Shown in pieces: positions 1-11,742 of a stretch of DNA of 40,974 nt. Under the pieces are notes generated by a model. It made no database searches and was not told the DNA's origin. It saw only the letters and a program-made list of their open reading frames with translations. The stretch spans positions 1 to 40,974 of the forward strand of contig JAHBMJ010002908.1 of NCBI GenBank assembly GCA_018398765.1, written 5' to 3'. The stretch comes from Chromera velia. Taxonomy: Eukaryota > Sar > Chromeraceae. The position numbers and the translations under genes are program-made. Within the stretch, counting starts at the first letter, position 1. Every line of letters begins with the position of its first letter.

Positions 1-224
1 GGGGGGGTATGGGTGGGTGGAGGTTTCTGGGCATGCATTGCCGTTGCTCTAATCCCCTGATACGCACGCTCTCTTTGATAACGGGCCCGTCGTTCTTTTT
101 GTATTTGTTGGGCTTCTCTCTTTGCCGTTCTCCTCTTTGCCCGGCTCTGTCTGATCGCGTCAATTTCCTGTTCCCTTAATTGCTCTCTGTCTGATTTGCC
201 CCATTTTCCGCTCAATCATGGCAG
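1..224. other. Probable intron of the left-edge gene
   Basis: This stretch contains no frame that joins naturally to the exon at 225. It ends in a pyrimidine-biased run followed by CAG, so it is most simply the intron upstream of the first visible exon. Confidence 0.45.
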
Positions 225-2624
225 GTGGCGCGGCCGCTTCTCGAGGCAGCATCAGGGCTCTGTGTGGAAAAGCCTGGGGGGGGCACCTCCAGCCGGAAAA
301 GCTCTGTCGGCTCTGTTCAGCCCCCCGCGAGCAGCTCCCCACCGGAGATGGTTGCTATGGCTCTGGAGAAACCGTCGGCAACCGGAGAGGATTCGATGGA
401 TGCAGCGGTAAAGAAGCTGGAGGACAAGCTGAGGGATCTCGACCTTCGATTGAAGACAACAGCAGGATTGCAAGTGGGTGGGTGGGTGGGTGGGTGGGGG
501 CGTGAGCGAGATATCGAAACTGAGACCCTTCCACCATGTGCTTCTTTTCCTCGCTCGACAATTCTTCTTGATTGCCTGCTCGTTGCTGGTCGCCCGTTGG
601 TTCCACTTTTCATCCTTCGTTTCCGTTCCTTGTTTTGGGCAGTGTTTTTCTCACAGGTCTCCCTGAGTTTTTATGCTCCTGGCTGCCTCGTGATGAACCT
701 TCACTTGCACAGACGTCGTCCTTTGTTTTGCATTCCTCCTTTGCTCTTCCATTCTTTTCTCTTTGCTGTGTGATATGTATGGCAGTCACGATCAAGGGAA
801 GGGAAATGGGGAAAAGTTGATGCACTCTCTTTCTGCCTTTCCCTGTTTCTATCCATCTATCCATGTATTTTTGGACAATATGCCCGCAGGAAGCTGCTGC
901 TGCGAGCGTCGCATCTGCTCTTACGAAGGTGAGGGATGGAGGGAGAGTCAAAATGGGGAGTATGAAGAACAAAAAGACCTCCACTTTCTCCTCGTCCGTC
1001 AAACAAAGTCATTTGTTCTTCTGTAGATCTCTTGGGCTCTCTTGAAAAGCTCCTCTTCTCTCTTGTGCTCCGTTCAGACAGTCCGCGAGGCTTTCTTCAT
1101 CGCCAGACGGCGCAAGAAATGTCAAAAAGAATCAGAGAGGTTGCGGACTTCAGTGTACTCGCCTGCCTTGGACACTCTTCTTGCGTGATCCTAGTGGGCA
1201 TCTAAGGACGTGTGGGAGCAGACACTTCAGGTCATCTCCCGACGATTTCCCGACCTCTGAAATCATGACTTGCATTTTCGTTCGTTCTGCTTTCATTTTT
1301 CGTTTGTCACTTTTCTTTCTTTCTTTCTTTCTTTTCTTTCTTTCTTTCGTTCTATTAATACTTGCCTGCAGGCCCTCGAGGCGGCCTTCCCCATCGCTCC
1401 CGACCCCCACAGGATCCGTCCGCCCCTCGCTCGTGCCGTCCTTCCTCTTGTCTCGGCATTCTGTGCCAAGAAGAAGGCGGTAGAGCAGCTGAACAGTCAG
1501 CAGGTAGGTCTCAAAGAGAATGTGCGTGCGCAGCTTGTGTCTTTGTTTATCTTCATCTTACGGCTCGGATATTCTCCACTCTGGGACTGTCTGCCTGTCT
1601 GTCAGTCAGTCAACTCGACCCTCTGTTTGAAAAAGAGGAACCATCACGTAAAATGAATGTCTGTGTGTATGTGTTCTCTGTCTCTTTGCTCGTTTGTCGT
1701 TTTGTCTTTCTTTCTCTCTTTCTTCCTTTCTTGTCTGTCGGTCTGTCTGTCTTGCCGTCTCCGCTTTTCATACGGTGTCTTTAAATCAACATGTAGAGTG
1801 CCATCCAGACCACCGAGTTGAATGGAATGCACGGGTGCATGCGTATGGATGGATGCAGACGCGGGAGCTTCTGAAGGCACAGCTGGTGTCTCTGGGAGGC
1901 CACGCGCTGTGGACGGCGTCTGGGGGGGCAGCGGAGGAGAAGGGGGGGAAGAGAAAGTCGGCGTTGGTGGGCGGGGCACCCTCCTCCTCTCTCCTGCCTG
2001 TGGACTCCTCTCTGTGTGTCCTCCGTCAAGTTGAGAAGGAGGAAGCGGAAGCGTTCAGGCACGCACTCGAGGAGAGCATCCGCAAAGTGGCAGACGGAGT
2101 CGAAAGGTCGGCGGCAGGCGGGGCGGAAGAGCCAGAGAGAAGAGATAGAAGGGGTGTTCGGGGCAAACAGGGATGCAGAGAGGCCTCGATTATGCGATTC
2201 AGAAGGATGAGAAAGGGAGGGACAGTGTAAAATGGAAAGCAGGAAAAACAAAAGTGCTGCTGAGTTCGATGGAGGTCGGTCGACCCTTTCCTTCCCTTCC
2301 TTGAAAGCGAGAGCCTTTTTAATTCTGTTCTCCGTTCGCGCGACAACTGATGGATGTCCTTAATTGCTGCAGGGGGCGCATGTACCGCATTCTGCTGGAG
2401 TTCACACTGAATGATTTCGGTGAGGGCCCTCGAAGCGTCAATTCAGTGTACGTCGTTCGACTTCTCTCCAAGTTGAACAGGTCAGTCTTTTGTGTGTCTG
2501 TGTCAGTGTGTGTGTGTGTCTGTGTGTGTGTGTGTCTGTGTGTGTGTGTGTCTGTGTGTGTGTGTGCGTGTGCGTCTGTCTGTCTGTCTGTTTGTGTGTC
2601 TCTGTGCGTGTGTGTGTGTGTGTG

Positions 2625-2673
<49 letters not shown>

Positions 2674-3039
2674 GTGTTTTGTGGTCTCTCTTGTCCTTTT
2701 TGTTTCGAAGCGAATCTTATCCGTTCGAGTCGAAGTGGTCCGCCTGCCTTTCTTTGTACTCGTCCTCTCGGGGGCATTTTTTGTGCCTGCTTCTCCCCTC
2801 GGGGGCGGGTGAAAGAGAATCAAAATGGACTGACTCATAACAAATGTGTGGGTGAATCCATGAAAGCTTGCTTGCGTGTGGTGGGAATGCTTCCGCTTTC
2901 CCCTTGTTGGGCTTTTGTGCAGATGGCTTTCTGGACTCTTTGAAGGAGGCAGCAAAGATGAAGAGAGCGGTGGAAGGGCTACAGAAAAATTCATGAGCTG
3001 TTTGCGGGTCGGTGGGTGGGGTTGACGGTCTCCCTGTCC

Positions 3040-3077
<38 letters not shown>

Positions 3078-5695
3078 CGTGCATCCGCTTTGAGGGAGGT
3101 TTTGAGTGATTTCTTTCTCGATGGAGACTTGACTGTGAAATTCCTGCCGTTCTGTGTCTGCATAGTCGTCGCGAACAGGTGCACACGAACACTGATACGT
3201 GTGTCTGTGTGCAACGCATGTGCACATATATACATCTGCTTGACCGTTTTCAGGCGGTGTGGCAGGTGATGAAGACGATCAGGCAAAGGGTGTTGGCCCA
3301 CAACCCAGCCAACCCCCTGACTCCACGGACTCCCAGGTCAGGCACCGCATCCCCTCGGACCCCGAGGGACCGCACACCACGGAGCCTCTTGGCGCGGTCG
3401 TCTACTGCCGCTCCTTCGGGCCTGTCCCCGACCCGGAGCGGGACCGTCGGGGGCCTTGGGGCGGCCGGGGGGGGAGGCACGTTGCCTTCGTTTTTCCAGA
3501 GGGGGTCGACGAGTGCTCAGCTTCAACCGAGGGGGTCATCGGCATCTGGAGGGAGCGGGATGGCTGGCGGGCCGGGAGGAGCAGCAGGAAGGGGGAGTGC
3601 TGGTGTCCTGGTGGCAGAGGAAAACTTGGTACAGGTGCTCGCAACGTTGTGTAGTGCAAGGTTGGTTTTGTAGAAAGAACGGGATGGTAATTGTGATTCT
3701 GCTCATGCATATGCATGATGACTGAAATTCGTTTGAATTGTTTCTTTTTTGCAGGCGTCTCTTGGTCTCCCGGTTCCTTGAGTCTGCCGAGTTGCAGTCC
3801 CAAGAGGACAGGGAACTGTTCCGACACTTCCTTGCACAAGCAGCAGTTGTCGAAAAGGAGAAGAGAGAGGAGAGAATTGCAGGAAGGAGAGAGACTGTAG
3901 CCACAGGAGGAGGGGGAGGCCAACCGGGTGGAGGTGCGAGTCCGAGAGCTCTTTCCAGGTGAGCTCGGCCTAGTGTTTCTATTACGGTCTCTTGAATTGA
4001 ATCATTGAACGTTCAAATGAGTGTTTGGGAAGACCGGCGGGAAGTGGGTGGATGGGACGACCACATGGAAAGGTGATACGACTGTAAATGCGCATTTTGC
4101 AAAGGCCTCAGGTGATCTGTCTGGCGTGCGAAAACCTTTCTCTCACTGAGCACCCATGCATTGAGCAGCATGGATTCCCCCTTTTCTTTTGCACTCACCA
4201 CCGCTCCACAGTCAGGTCAGCGAGGCAGAATATCTCGACATGATTGGTCTCTTTCGTTTTTTGCCATTCTATTTTTGCCATACCCCTTCATCTTTCAGGT
4301 CGAAGACGACGCAGAGGATTTCGACGGTTACGGTGTCCGACTTCCTCAAGGAGAGGCGCCGCACGATTCGACAGCACCAGGCAGCGCTTCTGGACGCAGA
4401 GAGAGAGAGAAGGGAAACGCTCGGAGGAATGGCGGGAGAGGGCAACGAGGCAGCAGAGACGACGCAGGAAGAGAAGGAAAATGCCCGTCCTGCCGTCGTC
4501 AGAGCTGAGGTCAGCTGATTCATTCATTCATTCCCTTCGGGGAGGGAAGGAGTTGTTTGCCGGAGGTCGAGAGTGATCATCTTCCCGTTGTTCTTCTGCT
4601 GCTGCCTGACAGAGAGGCATTTCTTGAAATTGATGATCGACATGAGCCGCTTCATGTGTGTGAGTGAGTGCATCTCTGTCTGTGTGCGAGCAGCTGCTGG
4701 ACAAGAGCGCGGACCTCCGACAGAGGCTCCAGGCGGTTGTGGGCAAACACGCGCTCGAGGACGTGCACAAGGAAGCAAAGGTGTGCATGCATACCGACAT
4801 GCAGGAGGTGTCAAAAGAAGGCCTCAATTTGCTGACTGACAGATAAATTCACTGCTGCATCACAAGAGCTGACGGACCGATTCTTTCTTCCTCTTCCATT
4901 CTTTGTCTTCTTTCTGTCGCTGTTTCTTGCCCCACCATTCTCCTTCGTCATGTGGCAGAAGAAACAAGAGCTTCGTCTGGTCTTCCCGCCTTCATTGAAT
5001 GACACGCAACTGCGTATGCAAGAAAGACTACGTGACGTATATACGTGCAGTAATCTGGTTTGCTCAACGCTTATCATTCTGTGCTTTCCTTGACCCATCT
5101 CACGTGTCTGTGTATTGAAAATTGAGCGCATGAGTACGCAGGAGGCCACAGAGAAACTTCGGGCTGCGTTATCCTCAGCGAACCTGAGCCTGGATCCAGC
5201 CGACAAGGAGAGAGAAAAGGCGAGCGGGAGACCGAAACCAGCAGTGGGCGTTCCGGGCATACGATCGGGAGGGAGTCAACAGCATCTCGGGAGGAAGGCA
5301 AAAGGGGTGACTACTGCGCTCAGGTCGGTCGTCTGAATTTATTTGCATCCATGCACTGTTCTTGGAGTCCACTCACCACAATAACTTTTTTGTGCAACCG
5401 GACTCCATCCTTCTTTCTGCCTTTGGGGGCTGCTTTTTGCACCTCAGTGGTCCTTTTTGTCTGCCCGTGTCTACCTTCAGGCTTTTCGGCCCTGTACCTC
5501 GGTCGTCTGTTTTCTGTTTGGCTCACTGATGAATGCTATTTCCTGCTTCTCTGAGTTAGACCACACTTTCTCGATCTCTTCTTTTCTTGCTGTGGGTGAA
5601 TCCACGGGTGGATGGATGAGTGCTTGCTTCCATTGTGTGTGTGCAGAGCGCGGCTCGAGAAAGCACGTGCGCAGGCTGCGGCACTTTTCGTGTAA
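225..5695 (+). CDS. Coiled-coil, Ser/Thr-Pro-rich protein of unknown family (3' part, 14 exons)
   Basis: I do not recognise the family. Exons that rejoin in phase are 225-473, 890-928, 1078-1152, 1372-1503, 1859-2106, 2373-2419, 2923-2969, 3254-3645, 3755-3958, 4299-4509, 4694-4780, 4959-5036, 5142-5323 and 5647-5695 (TAA at 5693-5695). Together they encode about 679 residues. The first exon is preceded by a CAG acceptor and has no ATG in this frame, so the true start is probably left of the window. The product is rich in charged helices such as [27 protein letters not shown] and [17 protein letters not shown]. The exon at 3254 holds a basic Ser/Thr-Pro cluster ([20 protein letters not shown]) followed by a Gly/Ser-rich linker, as in a phosphoregulated scaffold. 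The donors at 1152, 2969, 3645 and 5036 are the least certain; 3648 also keeps the frame. AATAAA at about 5929 could serve as a poly(A) signal. A cytoskeletal or nuclear-pore role is possible but not shown. Confidence 0.68.
474..497. repeat. (GGGT)n microsatellite at a 5' splice site
   Basis: Tandem GTGG/GGGT units begin exactly at the modelled donor after position 473. Several equivalent GT donors therefore lie side by side. Confidence 0.8.
2482..2680. repeat. (GT)n-rich intronic microsatellite
   Basis: About 200 bases of imperfect GT/GTCT/CT repeats lie inside the intron after the exon at 2373-2419. Other simple tracts in introns of the same gene are (CTTT)n at 1313-1350 and (GT)n at about 3043-3075. 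The Cys/Val-rich and His/Thr-rich reading frames here are artefacts of the repeat. Confidence 0.9.
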
Positions 5696-6904
5696 AGAAA
5701 AGTCCAATCCAAGCAGTGGGAAGCACAAGGGGGAGAAGGAAAACAACCAAAAGAGAGTAGATGTGTATGATAGAGAAAAATTCCTCTTCTGACACGTTGC
5801 TGCAATCCTTTCTGTGGTTGTTCCAAACTCAGAGATTGTTTGTCACAGCTGCAGCATTCATTACCCGCTTCACGTTGCGTTGTTTATGGTTCTTCTTGGG
5901 TTGAAAAGGAAACTAGAAAGGAAAATCAAATAAAATCATTTTGCACGTTCAGTATTACGGTGTTTCTTTAGCACTGCTAGATTCACCACTACACTTTCCT
6001 GGCCGAATCTAGGGCCGAATGAACGTGTTATTATATGTTATATTATGCAAAACTGTATGACAAGTGAGAGCTTACAAGTTACAAAAAAAAAACCTTATTT
6101 TCATATTTTGAATTTTTTTATTGTCATTCCTCTAGGTTCCCCCGGAACTTCCCCGATCTAGTCCCCGATCTTTTCGAATAATAAGTTTCAAATTTTTTTT
6201 TGTAGTTTCCTAGCTCGCTTGATATATGTAGTACATTGAATTATCTAATGACTGCAAGTTGCATTGAAGCTTTGATTGCTCCCGTAGGGTCCCTACTAGT
6301 CCCGTTATACTTGATTGTTTGTTATTTTTACAATAGGATAGGATTAATGTCTGGAGGATTGGCCTCCTGCCCTAATGCCGAGCGCTTGACGTGCGGCGTC
6401 CAGGAAAAGCGCATACACGCGTTGGACCTTCCTGGCTGGCCCGCACAGGCCAAAAAGACCTGTGCCATAAACTATTTACGTGATAATCAATCAATTACTA
6501 TCAATCGCATGTGAAAGACTGCAATCAATGAACTCTCACTGACGATGCTGCGGCCCGCCGATCAACCCGGCGGAGCTCAAATAGGCTTCAAACAGAGGCA
6601 TCTCAAAACAAACGGTCGATCGATTAGAGGCCAATCTCATTACTTCCCAGTCACTCAACCCTTTGGTTTCTCCCTCTTCCTTTGGTTGCTTCATTTACTA
6701 CCATGTTGCTGCATACTCTGCCTGTCTTTTGTTTCTTTCCTTTTCATTTGACCAAAGGATTTGGTGGGCTTGGTCCAGCTGGATGCTTGATACATCTTGC
6801 AGGCTGCATATATTTCTCTTGCGGCATTCCTTTACGGCAGCTCGTTTTGTACAATTTTATACACTATTATATACCGTTTGTCAGTTTCACAGGCATGCTG
6901 TCTA

Positions 6905-7140
6905 AACCTGCCTGGGGCGCCTGGGGTACCCCAGGCACGCCGCAGGCGGCCTGCCAAGGCCAAGGGCGCCTGGGGCGACCCCAGGTGGTTTTGCCTAAGT
7001 TTATATAGAGCTGCCTGGGGCAAAGCCCCAGGTAGTTGTTGAGAGTTGCCTAGGGTGAAGGTCGGTACCGAAGGCACCGACCTTGTCGTCATGAACCACG
7101 GTGCACGTTACGGTCACAAACCACCTTGTCGTCACGAACT
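6905..7140. repeat. GC-rich palindrome cluster (CCTGGGG family), left copy
   Basis: The block includes the perfect 18-bp palindrome GCCTGGGGTACCCCAGGC at 6919-6936 and a CTGGGGC/GCCCCAG hairpin near 7015-7032. It also has a 9-bp stem, AAGGTCGGT (7058-7066) with ACCGACCTT (7076-7084). The sequence CCTTGTCGTCA(T/C)GAAC occurs twice, at about 7081 and 7121. A related cluster lies at 8770-8880, on the other side of the transposon-like element. No gene is apparent; it resembles a dispersed hairpin-rich repeat. Confidence 0.7.
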
Positions 7141-7468
7141 TAGAAAGAGTGGTGAAGGCCGATCACGATGCAGAGAAGGCTTTTTTTACAGAGATGTCTA
7201 GAAGAGGGGGGCTGATGGACTGGCTCCGGTACTTCTCAGAAGGGAGGTGCCAATCCAAGTAAACAAAAAGTAATACATGCAACTTTATATTGTTTATAAA
7301 CTTATCGCAGAGTGGAAATTTACTCTGAAAAATTATCAGAAAATTTGATTTAATTCTTTTCTATAAAATAATATTTAGAATTATATGAAAATTTTGATTT
7401 ATTGATTCAATTTGAAGCATTGTAAATGAATCTTTAAAGTTGCGTTCAGATACTAAATCCTAAAATAA

Positions 7469-7478
7469 AGGCATTTTT
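7469..7478. repeat. Target-site duplication, left copy
   Basis: AGGCATTTTT directly abuts the left terminal inverted repeat and is identical to 8710-8719. Confidence 0.8.
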
Positions 7479-8709
7479 AGTGACCATGTTTGATTTGATT
7501 TGATTTGATTTGATTTGATTTGAGGTAGGGCTTAAGCTCAAATTAAATATCCAGTCAGGGAGGACTTAGTGTTTAAAGACCTATCAAATACGATCAAATA
7601 TTTGATCAATATAACTTTCAACCTCAAATATGAAGGTCCCGAAAAACTTTTGCAAGTACCGATCCGTCACGCATGCTGATTCAAATAAAAAAACCTAAAT
7701 CTTGATGGTTTGCTCTCAAAAAAAAACGTTTTGAGCTGCACCAAAATTGATGTTTCACCTCTTTTTACTTCATGCAGAGGTAAACCGATTAGCTGAACGT
7801 TTTCCTGAACAGTTGTGTTGACTTTTCTGGTGCTGGAACATCTTTTACGGCCCCCTTTTTGAGCGTCTGCAAACATTTTACACCCCGTAAAGACATGTCA
7901 CACAATCCGACAGCGTCGAACGGGAAGAAGGAGGCATTTGTTTTTAGAGCCGGGTACGCAAAAAAAATATGGTCCGTGTAAAAGGGGGCAAATGTGATTC
8001 AGTGTCAGGTGAAAATACAAGGAGCCGAGGGGGAAAGAGAAACTATTTGTGGCTGTGAGTATGCAGCAGCGGCAACCAGTTCTTTTCAAACCCACCTTAT
8101 CAATCAGCATGGCTTGACGATCACGTCTGACAAACATGTGCAGCTGCTCTAAGAAAGACAGGAGAAGCGGTTGGAGGGGGTGGGGGGGACGAGGAAAGCT
8201 AAAAAGCCAGAGAAAAAGCTCTCAGTAGCTCCCACCACCGATCGATTCGATTCACATTGAAGAAAGTGATCATAAAGAAGAGGAAAAGGAAGTGCCATAA
8301 AGCTGAGTGATTGTCACCCCAATTTTGATACGTGCTCTAACTTTATCGTATCAACAAAAAGTCATATGCAATTTCAAATCTATCAATTTTACGTTCTTAA
8401 TCTCTATTAGTACTAGAGTGAGTCTCAGTGACTAGTGTATATACACTGCCACACAAGCATATTTTTTTTACGGAACTGATAAGTTATAATTTTATATATA
8501 TTTTTTTAAATTTTGAAACACACATCAGAAATGTTCTGATAACTATCGTCATGAGAAAAATGATCAGAGTGACAGTAAGTCAGTGACTCAGTGAGGAACC
8601 CTAAGAGGTTAACCTCAAATCTTACCTCAAATATCAAATATTTGAGGTTGAAGCTCAAATCAAATCAAATTAAATCAAATCAAATATAATCAAATTAAAT
8701 ATGGTCACT
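7479..8709. mobile_element. Non-autonomous DNA transposon (MITE or MULE-like), 1231 bp
   Basis: The left end reads AGTGACCATGTTTGATTTGA. The reverse complement of the right end reads AGTGACCATATTTAATTTGA, so 18 of the first 20 bases match. Both ends then continue as TTTGA-type pentamer repeats (left 7487-7523, right about 8651-8700). The element is bracketed by a perfect direct duplication of AGGCATTTTT at 7469-7478 and 8710-8719. A 10-bp target duplication with inverted termini is typical of Mutator-like elements (9-11 bp), but the family is inferred from that length alone. No transposase frame is visible inside, so it is probably non-autonomous. Internal palindromes such as AGGTTAACCT add to its foldback potential. 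Confidence 0.82.
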
Positions 8710-8719
8710 AGGCATTTTT
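8710..8719. repeat. Target-site duplication, right copy
   Basis: AGGCATTTTT directly follows ATGGTCACT, the right terminus, and is identical to 7469-7478. Confidence 0.8.
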
Positions 8720-9547
8720 AAACTTTTTTCAATGTTTTTCATACTATAGAGAGAATGCAGAAAGACCCCCTGACTGCCTGGGGTGCCGCAGGCGGTTTGT
8801 AAGGACCGCCTGGGGAAGATCATACATTACATAAGACCCCAGGCGGCCCATCAGGGCCACCTGGGGTCAGCGTAGGCAGTTATTCTGAAGGTTTAGATAG
8901 TATGTTCACAGGATTATACTTAACAGTTTTGCCTAAACTATATTATGAGCAGCTAGTGCAATATTTTGTAATGATATGTAATTTACACACTGCAATTCAG
9001 GTAAATCAAGCGCCACATATACTTAAAATTTTTTTATGACATAGCATTGTATACATTCGCTTCATTCTAGTCTATTCTAGCAGTTCGATCGTTGCGAAAA
9101 CTTAGGTCTAGACTTATAGGTATTGCAACGTGGTCGAGGCATGTCAAGGCGATCGATCCATGTATGGGCGTCGCCGGCGACTCGCCGCGTCGCGACGTAC
9201 ATGCCAGTGCGTCGACGATCTGGCGTCTTCACTTGCGGCGCCGCCACAGTCTGAACCATGTAAAGACATGCCAAAGACCAGTTTAACACAAACATGAGGG
9301 GATGTTCGTGGTCTGTAACCGTCTGTTCTGTTTTGATATAATATGTATCACATACGTGCGGCAAACGGGTCAAAGAAAAGGGAAATGCATGACAGCACGT
9401 GACGCGGGCATCGTGAAAACTCTTCCTTCTGCCCGGCTTTTGTACTCATCGGAGTCATCGCGAACCTTCAGTCTGAACAGACTGCACACTGTGCACAGAG
9501 TCTCTCAGACAGATTTCCTTCCTTGAGCTCCTTTTGCTTCCCTAGGC
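8720..9547. other. Spacer with second CCTGGGG palindrome cluster
   Basis: Positions 8770-8880 hold a stem formed by CCGCCTGGGG (8806-8815) and CCCCAGGCGG (8837-8846), resembling the block at 6905-7140. The rest is AT-rich to about 9080 and then more balanced up to the nuclease start. That last part probably contains the promoter and 5' UTR of the nuclease gene, but I see no recognisable promoter motif. Confidence 0.6.
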
Positions 9548-10171
9548 ATGGTGTCAGGGTACCTGCTCATCATTTGTGTGTGCTTCACAAAGGTGACTGC
9601 CTGGTGGGATGAGGTCGGTCGGCGTTTTCCATGCTATTCCCGAGCGTGTTCTCCTGTTTGCTCTTGTCGTATGTATCGATACGTGGACGTCTTATCTTTT
9701 GCATTCACTGCAGGGTCACGCACTGGTCGGAGGTCCGTCAGTCACCGCATTCTTTCTTTCTCTCTCCTCCTCTCAAAGCAGAGCACGCCTGGGTGCTTTC
9801 TTTGTGCCAAAGCGCCCGTCTATGCGATCGCTTCCCTTTCTCCGTGCCATTCTGATGTGTCAAGGATCTCACGTAGATACCTCGCTGTTATCCTCATCGA
9901 TGCATAGACGCTGTCAGCTCCTCATTCGTCATTCCTTTGCACTGTGCTCCCTTCCCCATGCCACCAGAGATCGCAAGGCTGAAGCTGGAATCTTCTCAGG
10001 TGGCCAAACTAGAGACCATCCTCTCCTACTGGGAGTGGAATTACCCAGGTCAGTCAGTCAGTCACTCACTCTAACAGTCTCTCTGTCTGTCAGTCTGGCT
10101 GCGTGACGGTCGGACTAACTGTCTGTCTATCACAGAGTCCGTCAGTCAGTCAGTCAGTCAGTCAGTCGTCA

Positions 10172-10211
<40 letters not shown>

Positions 10212-11566
10212 TGTCTTCTTTTCTCCTCTTTCTTGTCTTGAGAGGAAGCAGCAGAGGATTAGCGTGTGTAACCAGTGATCACGTGAAAGTCTGTCGGGAG
10301 GTGGAAAGGCAAGGGGCGCTTAACTCTCACCTGTCGGGCCGCTGTTTAATTGTTGGTGATGCTCTTTTGTCTTTGTTCTTTCTTTCTTTTTGTCTTTTGT
10401 GTTCATGAAGAAAAGGAGGGAGAAGAAGAAGAAACATCTAGTCTGTCTGCCCCTCAGTCCCACAGTCTGGCTGTCTGGGTGTCCGTCCTTCTCTCCGTCT
10501 GCACGCCAGCCAGTCAGTCTGGTGAGCAGACAGTCAGTCAATCCTCCTACTGAACGGGAAGACGGGTCCCTTCCGTTTGCCTCCAGACGTCCCCCCCCCC
10601 CCCCCNNNNNNNNNNNNNNNNNNNNNNNNNNNNNNNNNNNNNNNNNNNNNNNNNNNNNNNNNNNNNNNNNNNNNNNNNNNNNNNNNNNNNNNNNNNNNNN
10701 NNNNNNNNNNNNNNNNNNNNNNNNNNNNNNNNNNNNNNNNNNNNNNNNNNNNNNNNNNNNNNNNNNNNNNNNNNNNNNNNNNNNNNNNNNNNNNNNNNNN
10801 NNNNNNNNNNNNNNNNNNNNNNNNNNNNNNNNNNNNNNNNNNNNNNNNNNNNNNNNNNNNNNNNNNNNNNNNNNNNNNNNNNNNNNNNNNNNNNNNNNNN
10901 NNNNNNNNNNNNNNNNNNNNNNNNNNNNNNNNNNNNNNNNNNNNNNNNNNNNNNNNNNNNNNNNNNNNNNNNNNCCCCCGCCTCCTGTGTCTTTTGTTCC
11001 TTGCCTCTCTGACTCCATGCCCACACGCCAATCTCGCCCTCGTGAGAACTTTCTCGTGTGTGCGTGCAGGGTTGGGTTCTCTGGCCATGGCTGCGACCTG
11101 GATGGACAAAATCAAATGCAATGCCGACGACATCGAAAGGGGTGCCATCTACTGCCGAGGGGTGCCTTTTGGAGTCGCCGATGGAGACAAGGTCCGACTT
11201 TGAAAGGGTTGTCGGGCCCCTTTTTTTCCGCTCAGGCCTCCTCGCTTTCCTGTCCCATCCCGATTACTTCCCGCCGTTCTTTCTGTGATCTCGTCCTAAC
11301 GCTCACACCCTCACATCCCTCTCTTTGCCTGCCTGCGCATTCAATTTTCTCCTTCGCACCGACCTCCTTGCAGTTTCTCTATGAGTGGCACTTTGCCGAG
11401 AGGGTCTACAACCCCCTCAGCCTCGACATTCCGGACGAAATGAAGACAGGGTCAGTCAGTCAGTCAGACAGACAGGCAGACAGGCAGGCAGGCAGGCAGG
11501 CAGACAGGCAGAAGAAAGACAAAGTGTCTGTCTGCCTGCCTGCCTGCCTGTCTGTCCGTCTGTTTT

Positions 11567-11609
<43 letters not shown>

Positions 11610-11645
11610 GTCTTTGAAAAGACGATATAGTCTGTCTGTCTTTGT

Positions 11646-11676
<31 letters not shown>

Positions 11677-11709
11677 CTCTTTCTCCCTTTCTTTCTTTCT
11701 TTCTTTCTT

Positions 11710-11742
<33 letters not shown>

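Larger units (their letters stand above)
5696..7478. other. Intergenic spacer with GC-rich palindromes
   Basis: No coding exon is supported. The sequence is AT-rich apart from a block at about 6900-7140 made of CCTGGGG/CCCCAGG palindromes, annotated separately. It holds short direct repeats such as CCGAATCTAGGGCCGAAT near 6002. Reading frames here are short and lack splice or composition support. Confidence 0.7.

Noticed and set aside
2490-2943. Cys/Val-rich and His/Thr-rich open frames
   Set aside because: Artefacts of (GT)n/(CA)n microsatellites; the same holds at 25321-25524, 32117-32400 and 35178-35500.
9077-9373. Possible small gene upstream of the nuclease
   Set aside because: Short frames on both strands with no splice signals, no recognisable motif and no start context.
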